NCBI GenBank assembly: GCA_026394075.1
Contig: JAPKYX010000085.1
Location: forward strand, 1 to 64,000
Origin: Acidobacteriota bacterium
Lineage (GTDB): Bacteria > Acidobacteriota > Terriglobia > Bryobacterales > Bryobacteraceae
Length of the DNA: 64,000 nucleotides
Direction: 5' to 3'
Below, one piece after another: positions 36,047 through 44,896 of the stretch; the stretch's first letter is position 1, and each line of letters opens with the position of its first letter. The position numbers and the translations under genes are program-made. The notes below the pieces were generated by a model. It saw only the letters and a program-made list of their open reading frames with translations. It was not told the origin of the DNA and made no database searches.

Positions 36047-37324
36047 ATGGGGCCAAGAACTCTTTTCGACAAATCGTTTCTTCAGTCCTTAAACATTGAT
36101 GAAGCGGTGGTCTTCGACCACTTTTTCTACTCCGTTGTGTGTCCGATGTTTTATGTCGAGACCCTTGCCGATCTTGCGAAGCGCGTGCGTCCAGGAAGAA
36201 CGCCTGAAGATGAAGTTAGAATCATTGCCCGGAGGTTTCCTGAAATGCACGGAACCCCGTGTCCCCACTACGTGGATCTGTGCACCCTTAACCTGATGGG
36301 CCAAGCGATCCCGATGACCGGTCAGGTGCCGATGCTTGGCGGAAGACTAGTCAAGGTGGACGACCGAAGGGGTGTCATCTTCGACGAGCGCCCCGAAGCC
36401 GAAGCATTTCGGCGTTGGCAAGCCGAAGAATTCTCCGAGGTTGAACGCCGGTTTGCCAGAGCTTGGCGAGCAGGGACATTCGGAGTCGACACACTTACCA
36501 TGGCCGCCGGACTACAGGCAATGGGTATTGATGCCCAAACATGCAAGACGCTGGAGGACGCCAAGGCGCTAGCGAACGAGTTCGTAGCCGCTGAATCCAT
36601 GCCCCACGACCGCCTTAAACTGGCCGTGATCGCATTGCAGTTGCCCCCCGAAGAGGAAGCGTTCATCGGGAAGAAATGGGAGGCAAGCGGGCTCCATTCC
36701 CTTTTAAGGTATGCGCCATATGCAGCCCACGTGCTAACGGTCGAACTCTTCGGCCACATTGCCGTACAAGCGGGACTCCTCACTGATTACGATAGACAGG
36801 ACATCGGCTATATTTCGTACCTGCCGTTTAGTTTCCTGTTTGTGTCCTCCGACAAGTTACAGCGCCAAAGTGCCCCAGCATTTATGCGGAAAGATCAGAA
36901 GTTCATTTGGGGGCCCGAACTCAAAGCTGATCTTGCCGGAATTGTAGAACAGTACAAGAATCTGCCCCAAGATGAGCAGGAGAGGGGAATGACCAAGTAC
37001 GCTCCGTCTCCGCCGAAAGGAAGTCTGGTGGCGGTTCTCGTGAAAGACTTTGGCGAGATGATGAGGCGCCATGAGCAGGAGCGGTTAAGAGAGCTTTTTG
37101 ATAAGCCGCCCGTCGAAGCGCCAGCGCTCAGACACCTAAAGCCGTTCCCAAAAGCCGAACCGGATCTGGCCAAGCACCTAAGCCGGTTTAGGGATGCCCC
37201 AGAACTCGCCCCGGAAGACATCGACTTCGACACGGCAAATCCAGATGTTTTGTCCGTCCAACGCGTGGTGCACAAGCGTCGTGGATCGTTCTGGCAGTTT
37301 CCTAAGGATTCGAAAGACTCTTAG
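36047..37324 (+). CDS. Uncharacterised 425-residue protein with PIN-like acidic motifs
   Basis: No family is recognised by name. The N-terminus MGPRTLFDKSFLQSLNIDEA has an Asp (D8) followed by FYSVVCPMFYVETLADLAKR with Glu38. Much later QDIGYISYLPFSFLFVSSDK gives Asp252 and Asp269. This order (D, E, D, then SSDK/TnDk) is that of PIN nucleases, with an insertion of about 200 residues between the second and third sites. The insert includes PHYVDLCTLNLMGQAIPMTG and a charged helical part. Base composition is visibly lower in G+C than neighbours and codon use is less GC-biased, so transfer is likely. It lies between VapBC and a BrnA remnant. Nuclease function is inference. Confidence 0.7.
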   Translation: MGPRTLFDKSFLQSLNIDEAVVFDHFFYSVVCPMFYVETLADLAKRVRPGRTPEDEVRIIARRFPEMHGTPCPHYVDLCTLNLMGQAIPMTGQVPMLGGRLVKVDDRRGVIFDERPEAEAFRRWQAEEFSEVERRFARAWRAGTFGVDTLTMAAGLQAMGIDAQTCKTLEDAKALANEFVAAESMPHDRLKLAVIALQLPPEEEAFIGKKWEASGLHSLLRYAPYAAHVLTVELFGHIAVQAGLLTDYDRQDIGYISYLPFSFLFVSSDKLQRQSAPAFMRKDQKFIWGPELKADLAGIVEQYKNLPQDEQERGMTKYAPSPPKGSLVAVLVKDFGEMMRRHEQERLRELFDKPPVEAPALRHLKPFPKAEPDLAKHLSRFRDAPELAPEDIDFDTANPDVLSVQRVVHKRRGSFWQFPKDSKDS

Positions 37325-37677
37325 GTGCGATAAGTCTCAGAAAGATCCAGCATCATGGACCGGTCGGTCGAGCCGTGAGAGGACGGCGAGGGACGAGGAG
37401 TCCTTCTGCTCTTCGGATCGCAATGCGTGCGGCGTTGGCATGCTCTTGGACTGGCCGCGGGGTCCTCACGTGGCTGAGATCGAAGGGGCCGGGTCACTTG
37501 AGCCGGATCAATGCGATCCTGGCCAACGTGATGGATGCCGAGCAGCGACTGAAGAGCGCTTAAGCGTCCTAGCGCTGCACCCCGCGATCCTGAGTAATAC
37601 GGATCACACAGGCGACAAACCACTGCTTCTGATGCTGTTGCCCACAGCACCCGAAAAACGGCGCAGTCAAGATGCAA
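37325..37677. other. Gap between PIN-like and JAMM-like genes
   Basis: Besides the decayed BrnA fragment there is nothing that looks like an intact gene, promoter or terminator here. Part of the region may be what remains of a complete toxin-antitoxin locus. Confidence 0.45.
37423..37563 (+). pseudogene. Decayed BrnA-type antitoxin fragment
   Basis: The frame ending at 37563 reads LTWLRSKGPGHLSRINAILA then NVMDAEQRLKSA, matching the C-terminal ribbon-helix-helix of BrnA (compare LDWLKSKGEGHLVRINEILR in the intact copy at 19151-19441). Upstream the strand that should hold LRID..VL is disrupted by about eight extra residues and no proper start is present. Confidence 0.55.
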
Positions 37678-38718
37678 CTATCGCCCGGCCTCAGACTCCA
37701 CCGTCTCCATCACCACTGACCCCGCCATCTGCCGGACCTCCAGCGAGAAGCGTGTTGAACCCGTGGCATCAGAGTAGAGCAGCCAGCCGGCGCGCAGTTG
37801 GTCGAGATCGAGCGGGACGGTCTTGTCACCACCGGCTGTGCGGATCTGCAACTGGCCCCGCGTGGCCGTGCGGAAGACGGGGGAACTGGCGTTCCAGCTC
37901 AGGCGGCGGCCATCGGGCTGCGGCTGGACGGTCAGCGACAAGGCGTAGTGTTCTGGGTCTGGCGGATGCGTCAAGGCGCGTCCGGCAAAGAAGCCTCCAC
38001 TCCAACCCAGGACCACGGCCATGGTCAAGGCTGCCGCCACGATGCCCTTGCTGGCCCGGATTCGGGTAACTCCCGCACCCGCAACCTCACCGGCAGACGA
38101 CTGAGGGGCGGTGGAGTTGCTGGGAGGGGCGGCCCCATCCGGCGGCATCTCTGCCGCATCGCTGGGCCGAGACCGTCGTTCGCGTTTGCCCCCGCCCAGC
38201 TGCTTCCGCGCAAAGGCAAATTCGGCCGGCGTGACGGATTCCAGTAAGCCCCCACGGCGATGGAAGAAGCCGGCTTGGCTGAGCCGGGTGGCAAAGGGCT
38301 GGATAATCAGCAGCACCGCCTCCGGCGGTTGCGGGGCACCCGGAAAATGCTGGTCGAACAGGTTCTGGTCCTGCGCGCGCGGGCTGAGGCCCTCGTCCGT
38401 GTGGCTGCGCCAAATGCCCACGGCCTTCAGTGGCCGCGGGACGGCCAAGGCGGCCGCAACCCGGCCCTTCTCGCTGTCACTGAACTGCCAGGCGGGGCCC
38501 AGGCGATGGTCGCAGGCCACTTGCTCAAAGCCATCAATCACGACCACCCCGGCTTCTACCTGACCCAGCAGAATACCGCCCACTTCGGCACCGCGCTTGG
38601 GCACCGCACCAAAGCCCCGCATCACGTCCTGCAGCATCGCGTCGACAACGTCATAGGCGATCTTGACGGGCGCTTGGGCGCCTTCTGGTTGCCAAAGGTA
38701 GTGAGTGGGTGTTTCCAT
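37678..38718 (-). CDS. Membrane-tailed protein with degenerate JAMM/MPN-like domain
   Basis: The 346-residue protein has an N-terminal MPN-like part: EVGGILLGQ (Glu45) and GIWRSHTDEGLSPRAQD (Arg104, Ser105, His106, Ser112, Asp117). The JAMM pattern E...HxH...S..D is kept except that the first His is Arg. A proline/charged linker (about 175-215) leads to one transmembrane helix at about 225-247 (GIVAAALTMAVVLGWSGGFF), then a beta-rich C-terminal domain (HYALSLTVQPQPDGRRLSWN). JAMM enzymes are zinc isopeptidases. Topology suggests the MPN part faces the cytosol. Not recognised as a named family. Confidence 0.65.
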   Translation of the reverse strand: METPTHYLWQPEGAQAPVKIAYDVVDAMLQDVMRGFGAVPKRGAEVGGILLGQVEAGVVVIDGFEQVACDHRLGPAWQFSDSEKGRVAAALAVPRPLKAVGIWRSHTDEGLSPRAQDQNLFDQHFPGAPQPPEAVLLIIQPFATRLSQAGFFHRRGGLLESVTPAEFAFARKQLGGGKRERRSRPSDAAEMPPDGAAPPSNSTAPQSSAGEVAGAGVTRIRASKGIVAAALTMAVVLGWSGGFFAGRALTHPPDPEHYALSLTVQPQPDGRRLSWNASSPVFRTATRGQLQIRTAGGDKTVPLDLDQLRAGWLLYSDATGSTRFSLEVRQMAGSVVMETVESEAGR

Positions 38719-38850
38719 GACGTTTCTGGGGCGGCCACCGGCGAAAGCGCCACCCTTTCGGATTGTCGCGCCATCGGGACTCCTATGGGAAGCGCCCCGG
38801 GAATGGGCCGCGTTTGGCGTGGGGTCCGCCGTGGCTTATTCTTTTAGTCA

Positions 38851-39672
38851 TTGACCGGAACACTCTACCTTGTCGCCACCCCCATCGGGAACCTGGAGGA
38901 CATCACCTATCGCGCCGTCCGCATCTTGCGCGAAGTGGACCGGATCGCCTGTGAAGACACGCGCCAAACGCGCAAGCTGCTGAACCACTACGCGATCGAC
39001 CGGCCACTGGAAGCCATCCACGAACACAACGAGCGGGAACGCTGCGCGCAACTGGTGGACCGGGTCATCGCCGGCGAAAACGTCGCGCTAGTCTCCGACG
39101 CCGGCACGCCGCTGATCTCCGACCCCGGCTACCGTCTGGTGCGCGAAGCGATTACCCGGCAAGTGCCTGTAGTGGCCATTCCCGGTCCGTCGGCCGTCAT
39201 GACCGCCTTGGCGGCATCGGGTCTGGCCACCGATGAGTTTCTCTTTGCCGGCTTCCTGCCGCCCAAATCCGGTGCACGGCGCAACGAACTGGCGCGCCAT
39301 CAAGCCGAGCAACGGACCGTGATCTACTTTGAAGCCCCGCACCGGGTTCTGGAAACGTTGTCGGACATCGCCGAGACGCTCCCGGGCCGCCCCGTGGTGG
39401 CGGCGCGAGAGTTGACCAAGCTGCATGAAGAAGTTCTGCGCGGAACGCCCGCCGAAATCCGAGCCACACTGGCTGGTCGCCCGGCGGTGCTAGGCGAATT
39501 CACTTTGCTGATCGGGAAAACAGAAGGAACGGCCGCCAAACCCACGGACGAGGCGCTACTGGAAGCAGTGGCTCAACGCATCGCAGCTGGGGAATCCCGC
39601 ATGGATGCCATCAAAGCCGTGGCCCGGCACTATGGGTTAGCCAAAGGCGATGTCTACCGCATCGCCGGATAA
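38851..39672 (+). CDS. rsmI: 16S rRNA (cytidine-1402-2'-O)-methyltransferase
   Basis: The 273-residue protein is a tetrapyrrole-methylase-fold enzyme using SAM to methylate C1402 of 16S rRNA. Clear RsmI motifs: TLYLVATPIGNLEDITYRAV, CEDTRQTRKLLNHY, VALVSDAGTPLISDPGYRLV, IPGPSAVMTALAASGL, FLPPKSGARRNELA and FYEAPHR-like YFEAPHRVLETL. It has the C-terminal RsmI domain (SRMDAIKAVARHYGLAKGDV). Start codon is TTG. It is divergent from the JAMM-like gene, with about 130 bases between them. Confidence 0.95.
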   Translation: MTGTLYLVATPIGNLEDITYRAVRILREVDRIACEDTRQTRKLLNHYAIDRPLEAIHEHNERERCAQLVDRVIAGENVALVSDAGTPLISDPGYRLVREAITRQVPVVAIPGPSAVMTALAASGLATDEFLFAGFLPPKSGARRNELARHQAEQRTVIYFEAPHRVLETLSDIAETLPGRPVVAARELTKLHEEVLRGTPAEIRATLAGRPAVLGEFTLLIGKTEGTAAKPTDEALLEAVAQRIAAGESRMDAIKAVARHYGLAKGDVYRIAG

Positions 39673-39689
39673 ACGGACAACTTCGCCAA

Positions 39690-40040
39690 CTAGCTATGCC
39701 ACATCTCCAGCGTCTTGCGCACCGCATCGCGCACCTCGGCCTGGACGGAGGCTTCCACTTCCAGGAAGTTAAACCCTTCCAGCAGCCACTTAGAGAGATT
39801 CGGCGCCACTAACCGATAGAAAACACGGCGTCCATCGCGACGCTCCACCACCACCCGGTGAGCCCGCAGCACAGACAAGTGCTGGGAGACGCGGGAGTGG
39901 CTCACTTCCAGAATGGCTTGCAGACCGTTGACGTCCAGCTCACCGTCACGAAGTTCCTCGACGATACGAATCCTATGGGGGTGCGCCAGAATCCCTAGGA
40001 ACGTAGCCATCTCTTTGGATGCAAAAGCTCGCGCTGGCAT
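39690..40040 (-). CDS. ArsR-family transcriptional regulator
   Basis: From MPARAFASKEMATFLGILAH the product has 116 residues; AGGGAG lies 8 bases before this ATG. Winged-helix motifs: HPHRIRIVEELRDGELDVNG, ILEVSHSRVSQHLSVLRAHR and VVERRDGRRVFYRLVAPNLS. The metal-binding ELCVCDL motif of metal-sensing ArsR is absent (QAILEVSHSRVS instead), so a non-metal signal is likely. It is divergent from the type I secretion operon and probably controls it. Confidence 0.88.
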   Translation of the reverse strand: MPARAFASKEMATFLGILAHPHRIRIVEELRDGELDVNGLQAILEVSHSRVSQHLSVLRAHRVVVERRDGRRVFYRLVAPNLSKWLLEGFNFLEVEASVQAEVRDAVRKTLEMWHS

Positions 40041-40301
40041 GATATTGCTCCCTATCATTTCACGAACATCTGCCTGTGCGCAAACCTTTTCACATCCAGA
40101 TGTCGTCATGTATCGAAGTTCCGCTCAGTTGACAGGTGGTCTACAGACGGTGTTCACTGAAAGAGACGTAAGATTAAAATATGTTTATTAATGGGATCCA
40201 TCCGGCGGCCTCGACCTTAGGCCAGCGCTACCCCTTCATCATTCCATCGCCCCGGACTTCTCAGTCGGTGGTGTCGGCAAACCACCCCGGCGGAGGTGTT
40301 T
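40041..40301 (+). promoter_or_regulatory. Shared control region of arsR-like gene and secretion operon
   Basis: Candidate rightward elements are TTGACA at 40129-40134 and, separately, TTCACT (40153-40158) with TAAAAT (40175-40180) at 16 bases. An A+T-rich near-symmetrical stretch TTAAAATATGTTTATTAA lies at about 40174-40191 and may be the ArsR-family operator. Choice between promoters is uncertain. GGAGG at 40292-40296 is the ribosome site of the ABC gene. Confidence 0.35.
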
Positions 40302-41999
40302 GTGTCTGGTTCTAGTTCATCTTCCGAGCATTCCCACCCCTGGCATGGCGTCTCGCCGATGACGCGGCTGGGACGTCTGCTGGAAGCGGAGCGGCAGGAC
40401 ATGTGGGTGGTGGTGGCATATTCGCTGGCCATCGGCATCCTGACGCTGGTCGTTCCGGTGGTAACCCAGTCGGTCGTCAATACCATCGCCTTCGGTACTG
40501 TTTTACAGCCGTTGGTCCTGCTAGCGCTGATCGTTTTCCTGGCGTTAGCCTTCTCGGCCGCGCTCCGTGGCTTGCGCCATTGGGTGGTGGAAGTGTTGCA
40601 GCGCCGGATCTTCGTCCGGGTGATCTCCGACGCCGTGATGCGTTTGCTGCGGGTGCGCGTGGAGGCCTTTGACGCCGGACACGGGCCGGAACTGGTGAAC
40701 CGCTTTTTCGAAGTTGTGACGGTCCAGAAGGGCGCGGCCATCCTTCTAATCGACGGCTTGGCGATTCTGATCCAAACGGTGGCGGGCTTGATGCTGCTGG
40801 CGGTCTATCATCCGCTGCTGCTGGCGTTCGGCGCGGTGCTGTTTGCGGCGATCTTCGTGATCGTGGTTCCCCTGGGCTTTGGAGCGATTTCCACCGCCGT
40901 GACGGAATCGAAAGCCAAGTACGAGATGGCGGCTTGGCTCGAAGAGATCGCCCGCCATTCGGCCACCTTCAAATCTCCCCATGGAGCTGCTCTGGCGACG
41001 GCGCAGGCCAATTCGTTCACCAGCAAATACCTGACGGAGCGTGCCAAGCACTTCAAGATCCTCTTCCGCCAGATCATCAGCTCGCTGGTGCTGGAAGCCG
41101 TGGCCAGTGCGGTGCTGCTGGGTGCGGGTGGCTGGCTGGTGATGCAGCGCCAACTGACGCTGGGCCAATTGGTGGCGGCGGAACTGATTGTGGCGGTTGT
41201 CGTGGGTGGCTTCGCCAAATTCGGCAAACAACTCGAGACCTTCTACGACCTCCTGGCGGCCATGGACAAATTGGGCTATCTGACCGATCTGCCGCTGGAG
41301 CACGCCGGTGGCGAACCGCATTCCGCCACTGGACCGGCGGCCCTCCGGTTGCACAACGTCGCCTTCTCCTTTAACGGACATCGCAACGTCTTTGAAGGGG
41401 TTAACGCCGAAATCGCGCCCGCTTCCCGCGTGGTGCTTTATTCCGGCCTGGGCCAAGGCAAGAGCACACTCATCGACCTGCTCTACGGCCTCCGCATCCC
41501 CTCGGAAGGCACCATTGAGCTGGACGGTCACGACTACCGCGACCTTTCCGTCGCCGCCTTGCGGCAGCAGACCGCCCTGGTCCGCAACGCAGAGATTTTC
41601 CACGGGACACTGGCGGACAACGTCCGACTGGGCAACAACTCCATCACGACCGGCGAGATCCGGGAAGCGTTGACCAGAGTAGGCCTGGGTGAGGCCTTAA
41701 TGGCCCTGCCGGATGGACTGCAAACGGTCCTCAACACCGGTGGTCTACCGCTTTCGCAGGGCCAGCTCCGGTTGCTGATGTTTGGCCGGGCGATCTCCCA
41801 AAAGCCGCGGCTGCTGTTGATCGATGAAGCAATCGACGCGATTGACGACACCGCGGAACGCGACCGCCTCCTCGACACCCTCTTTGCCCCGGACGCCCCC
41901 TGGACTGTCGTGATGGCCACCCGGAACGCCGCCTTGGCCGGACGCTGCGCCCAAACCCTTCCATTGCGCCGCACCATTCTTGAGGAGAACAAGGCATGA
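40302..41999 (+). CDS. Type I secretion-type ABC transporter (membrane + ATPase)
   Basis: About 565 residues, with roughly six transmembrane helices in the first 320, then an ABC ATPase. Walker A SGLGQGKSTL, signature LSQGQLRLLM, Walker B RLLLIDEAIDAID are present. The switch His seems replaced by Arg (VMATRNAAL in place of the usual THR). No C39 peptidase is at the N-terminus. GTG at 40302 is chosen because GGAGG lies five bases before it; the GTG six bases upstream overlaps that site. Followed with a 4-base overlap by the adaptor gene, it is the inner-membrane motor of a tripartite exporter. Confidence 0.85.
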   Translation: MSGSSSSSEHSHPWHGVSPMTRLGRLLEAERQDMWVVVAYSLAIGILTLVVPVVTQSVVNTIAFGTVLQPLVLLALIVFLALAFSAALRGLRHWVVEVLQRRIFVRVISDAVMRLLRVRVEAFDAGHGPELVNRFFEVVTVQKGAAILLIDGLAILIQTVAGLMLLAVYHPLLLAFGAVLFAAIFVIVVPLGFGAISTAVTESKAKYEMAAWLEEIARHSATFKSPHGAALATAQANSFTSKYLTERAKHFKILFRQIISSLVLEAVASAVLLGAGGWLVMQRQLTLGQLVAAELIVAVVVGGFAKFGKQLETFYDLLAAMDKLGYLTDLPLEHAGGEPHSATGPAALRLHNVAFSFNGHRNVFEGVNAEIAPASRVVLYSGLGQGKSTLIDLLYGLRIPSEGTIELDGHDYRDLSVAALRQQTALVRNAEIFHGTLADNVRLGNNSITTGEIREALTRVGLGEALMALPDGLQTVLNTGGLPLSQGQLRLLMFGRAISQKPRLLLIDEAIDAIDDTAERDRLLDTLFAPDAPWTVVMATRNAALAGRCAQTLPLRRTILEENKA

Positions 42000-43345
42000 G
42001 CACCCCGCATTCGCAAACCACCGAAACGTTTGACGCCGAGCTGGAGGTATTGCCCGCATTCGCCCTGGCCGGCCGCACCCGCGGTGCCCGGATCCTGGCC
42101 TGGCTGCTGGTGCTGCTGCTGGTCGTCATGATCCTGGTGCTCACCTTTGGGCCCTGGGTGCAGAATGTCTCCGGCACCGGCCGCGTGATCGCGCTGACGC
42201 CAGTGGAGCGCCAGCAAACCATTGGCGCACCGGTGGAAGGCCGCATCGGCAAGTGGCACGTGGTGGAAGGCAGCCGCGTGAAGCAAGGCGACCTGATCGC
42301 CGACATCACCGACAACGACCCGCTGATCCTGGGACGCGTGGAGGAAGAACGCAACGCCGTCATCGTCCGGCTGGAGCAGGGCAAAAGCCGCGTCGTCTCC
42401 CTGGAATCCCGGGTGGCGCAGTTCGATCTGTTCCGCCAGAACGCCCTCCAAGTGGGCCGCAACGACCTGTCGGCCGCCATTGAAAACGTGAAAGCGGCGG
42501 AGCAGGTCATCAAGTCCGCCGAAGCCAGCCTCGTTGCCGCCAAACAGAATATTGACCGCACCACGGTCCTGCAACAAAAAGGCCTCTCCGCTGTTCGCGC
42601 CGTGGAAGTGGCCCAACAGGACTTCGCCCGCGCGCAGGCCGAAGTCGATCGAGCCAAAGCATCACTGGGTGCGACGATGAATCAGAAACTGGGCCGCGAA
42701 TCCAATCTGTTGCAGATTGAGAGCGACTTCCGGACCCGCCTGGACGACGCCCGCGCCAGCCTGGCCACCGCTCGGGCCGATGTTGGCAACGCCAACGCTG
42801 AACTCCAGCGCGTCGAAGTGCGCCTGTCCCGTCAAACGCGGCAGCAGGTGGTGGCACCCCGCGAAGGTGTGATTCTACGCTTGCTGGCCCAACCAGGTGG
42901 CGAGTTCTTGAAAAGTGGCGATCCGGTGGCGTTGTTCGTGCCGGAATCGGGGCAGTTGGTGGTGGAGATCTTCATGGATGGCAACGACATTCCGCTGATC
43001 CACGCCGGGGACTCGGTCCGGCTGCAGTTTGAAGGGTGGCCCGCGATCCAGTTTGCCGGATGGCCCTCGGTCGCGGTGGGCACCTTTGGCGGCAAAGTGA
43101 CGCTGGTGGATGCCACGGACAATGGCCAGGGCAAGTTCCGCATTCTGGTCCGGCCGGACGAGCGGGATGAACCATGGCCCAATGGCCGGTATCTGCGCCA
43201 GGGAGTACGAGCCAACGGCTGGGTGCTGCTGAACGAGGTCTCGCTAGGCTTTGAGCTATGGCGCCAATTCAACGGCTTCCCGCCCACCGTGACGCCGCAG
43301 GATTCCACCGCCGCCGGTGGTAAGGCTGACAAGGGAAAGAAATAA
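41996..43345 (+). CDS. HlyD-family periplasmic adaptor
   Basis: The 449-residue protein has a short cytosolic N-terminus, one transmembrane helix (LAWLLVLLLVVMILVLTFGP), a lipoyl-like half (TIGAPVEGRIGKWHVVEGSR), a long coiled coil (about 110-280, including SAAIENVKAAEQVIKSAEAS), the second lipoyl half and a beta barrel. It would bridge the ABC transporter to TolC. ATGA overlap with the upstream gene; the TolC gene follows after 13 bases. Confidence 0.9.
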   Translation: MSTPHSQTTETFDAELEVLPAFALAGRTRGARILAWLLVLLLVVMILVLTFGPWVQNVSGTGRVIALTPVERQQTIGAPVEGRIGKWHVVEGSRVKQGDLIADITDNDPLILGRVEEERNAVIVRLEQGKSRVVSLESRVAQFDLFRQNALQVGRNDLSAAIENVKAAEQVIKSAEASLVAAKQNIDRTTVLQQKGLSAVRAVEVAQQDFARAQAEVDRAKASLGATMNQKLGRESNLLQIESDFRTRLDDARASLATARADVGNANAELQRVEVRLSRQTRQQVVAPREGVILRLLAQPGGEFLKSGDPVALFVPESGQLVVEIFMDGNDIPLIHAGDSVRLQFEGWPAIQFAGWPSVAVGTFGGKVTLVDATDNGQGKFRILVRPDERDEPWPNGRYLRQGVRANGWVLLNEVSLGFELWRQFNGFPPTVTPQDSTAAGGKADKGKK

Positions 43346-43358
43346 CTCCATCGACACC

Positions 43359-44867
43359 ATGAAGCCCGTTGCCCTACTGTGCCTAGCCCTGACGTGCGCC
43401 TGGACGCAGACGCCACCTTCGGGATCTCTTTCGCGAACGGCGGCCTCACCCGGGATCGCTTTCAGTCAAGCCAACGCTGCTGGACAGCTGCCGGCCCCGG
43501 CCGCAGCTTCCACTGGCACGGCCACTCTCACACTGGCCGAGGTGATTGCTTCGGTCAACCGCAACTATCCGCCGTTGCTAGCCGCCCTGCAGGAAAAGCA
43601 GCTGGCGGAGGCCGATGTGCTCTCCTCTCTGGGCCGGTTCGACCTGGTCCTGAAGGCCTCCGGCAACGCTGACGAACTGGGCAAGCTTTATAGTGACCGC
43701 CAGTTCAACACCCAGTTGGAACAATCCATCGCCACCGGCGGTATCAGCTACTTCACCGGTTATCGCCTCTCCCGGGGCACTTTTGCCGACTACGATGGCA
43801 AGGAACAGACCAATGCGGCCGGTGAGTATCGCGCCGGCATCCGCGTACCGCTGTTCCGCGATCGCGCCATCGACTCGCGCCGCGCGGATCTGTACAAAAC
43901 GCGCCTGGGCTTGAAGCTCGCTGACTTGAGCATCGACCAACAGCGCATCGTCATCACCCAGGCCGCCACCCGCCGCTACTGGGACTGGCTCTCGGCTGGC
44001 CGCTTGTTCGGGGTCGCCCAAGCCATCCTGCAGATCGCCGAAGCCCGGGACGCCTACCTCAAGGAAGCGGTGGACCGCGGAGCACTGCCGCGCATCGACG
44101 TCACCGACAACGCGCGCGTGATCCTGCAACGCCAGAGCAATCTGGTGGCCGCCCGCCGCATTCTGGAGCAGACCGGTATTGAGCTTTCGCTGTTCTACCG
44201 CGATCTCAACGGGGACCCGGTGATTGCCGGGGCAGACCGTCTCCCGCCCGGCTTTCCCGATCCCGCGGTGATCGACAACAACCGCCTCCGCACCGACATC
44301 GAAATGGCACTCACCCGCCGGCCGGAAGTCACCCGCCTGCTTGCCCAGCGCGACCAGGTGGAGATCGACCGCAAGCTGGCCGTGAATCAGCAGTCCCCCG
44401 GCGTCGACTTCCTGTTCAGCTACGCCCGCCAGTTGGGCGACCAGCAAACCAAACGCGGCCCGGACGAAGTACGCTCCACGCTCAACTTCGACCTCCCCCT
44501 CCACCGCCGCGCGGCCCGGGGCCGGGAGGACGCCGCCGAGGCCCGCTTGTCGCAGCTCGACCAACGGGTCCGCTTCCAGAAAGATCAGATTGGCGCCGAA
44601 GTTCGCGATGCCGTCTCGGCCGTGCGGGCCGCCTACGAGCGGACGCGCGTGCTGGCCGACGAAGTCCGGGTGACCAAGGAAGTGGAGAATGCCGAACGGG
44701 AGCGCTACGAATTGGGCGACTCCAACCTGTTCACGCTGAACCTGCGCGAGATCGCCACCGTGGACGCCCAGGTGCGCGAAGTGAATGCGCTGGCGGACTA
44801 CTACCGCGCCTTCGCTCTTTACGAACTCTCGATCGCCCAGGCGCTAACGGCGCGGCCCCAACCCTAA
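43359..44867 (+). CDS. TolC-family outer membrane efflux/secretion protein
   Basis: The 502-residue protein has a signal peptide (MKPVALLCLALTCAWTQTPP) and two OEP repeats typical of TolC: TLAEVIASVNRNYPPLLAAL, then QQRIVITQAATRRYWDWLSA, and in the second half EIDRKLAVNQQSPGVDFLFS and LDQRVRFQKDQIGAEVRDAV. It forms the trimeric outer-membrane duct. ATG 43359 is chosen over the earlier frame start because it opens the signal peptide. It completes the ABC-adaptor-TolC operon. Confidence 0.9.
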   Translation: MKPVALLCLALTCAWTQTPPSGSLSRTAASPGIAFSQANAAGQLPAPAAASTGTATLTLAEVIASVNRNYPPLLAALQEKQLAEADVLSSLGRFDLVLKASGNADELGKLYSDRQFNTQLEQSIATGGISYFTGYRLSRGTFADYDGKEQTNAAGEYRAGIRVPLFRDRAIDSRRADLYKTRLGLKLADLSIDQQRIVITQAATRRYWDWLSAGRLFGVAQAILQIAEARDAYLKEAVDRGALPRIDVTDNARVILQRQSNLVAARRILEQTGIELSLFYRDLNGDPVIAGADRLPPGFPDPAVIDNNRLRTDIEMALTRRPEVTRLLAQRDQVEIDRKLAVNQQSPGVDFLFSYARQLGDQQTKRGPDEVRSTLNFDLPLHRRAARGREDAAEARLSQLDQRVRFQKDQIGAEVRDAVSAVRAAYERTRVLADEVRVTKEVENAERERYELGDSNLFTLNLREIATVDAQVREVNALADYYRAFALYELSIAQALTARPQP

Positions 44868-44896
44868 GCTGCTCCCGGACCCACTACACTGGGCCG

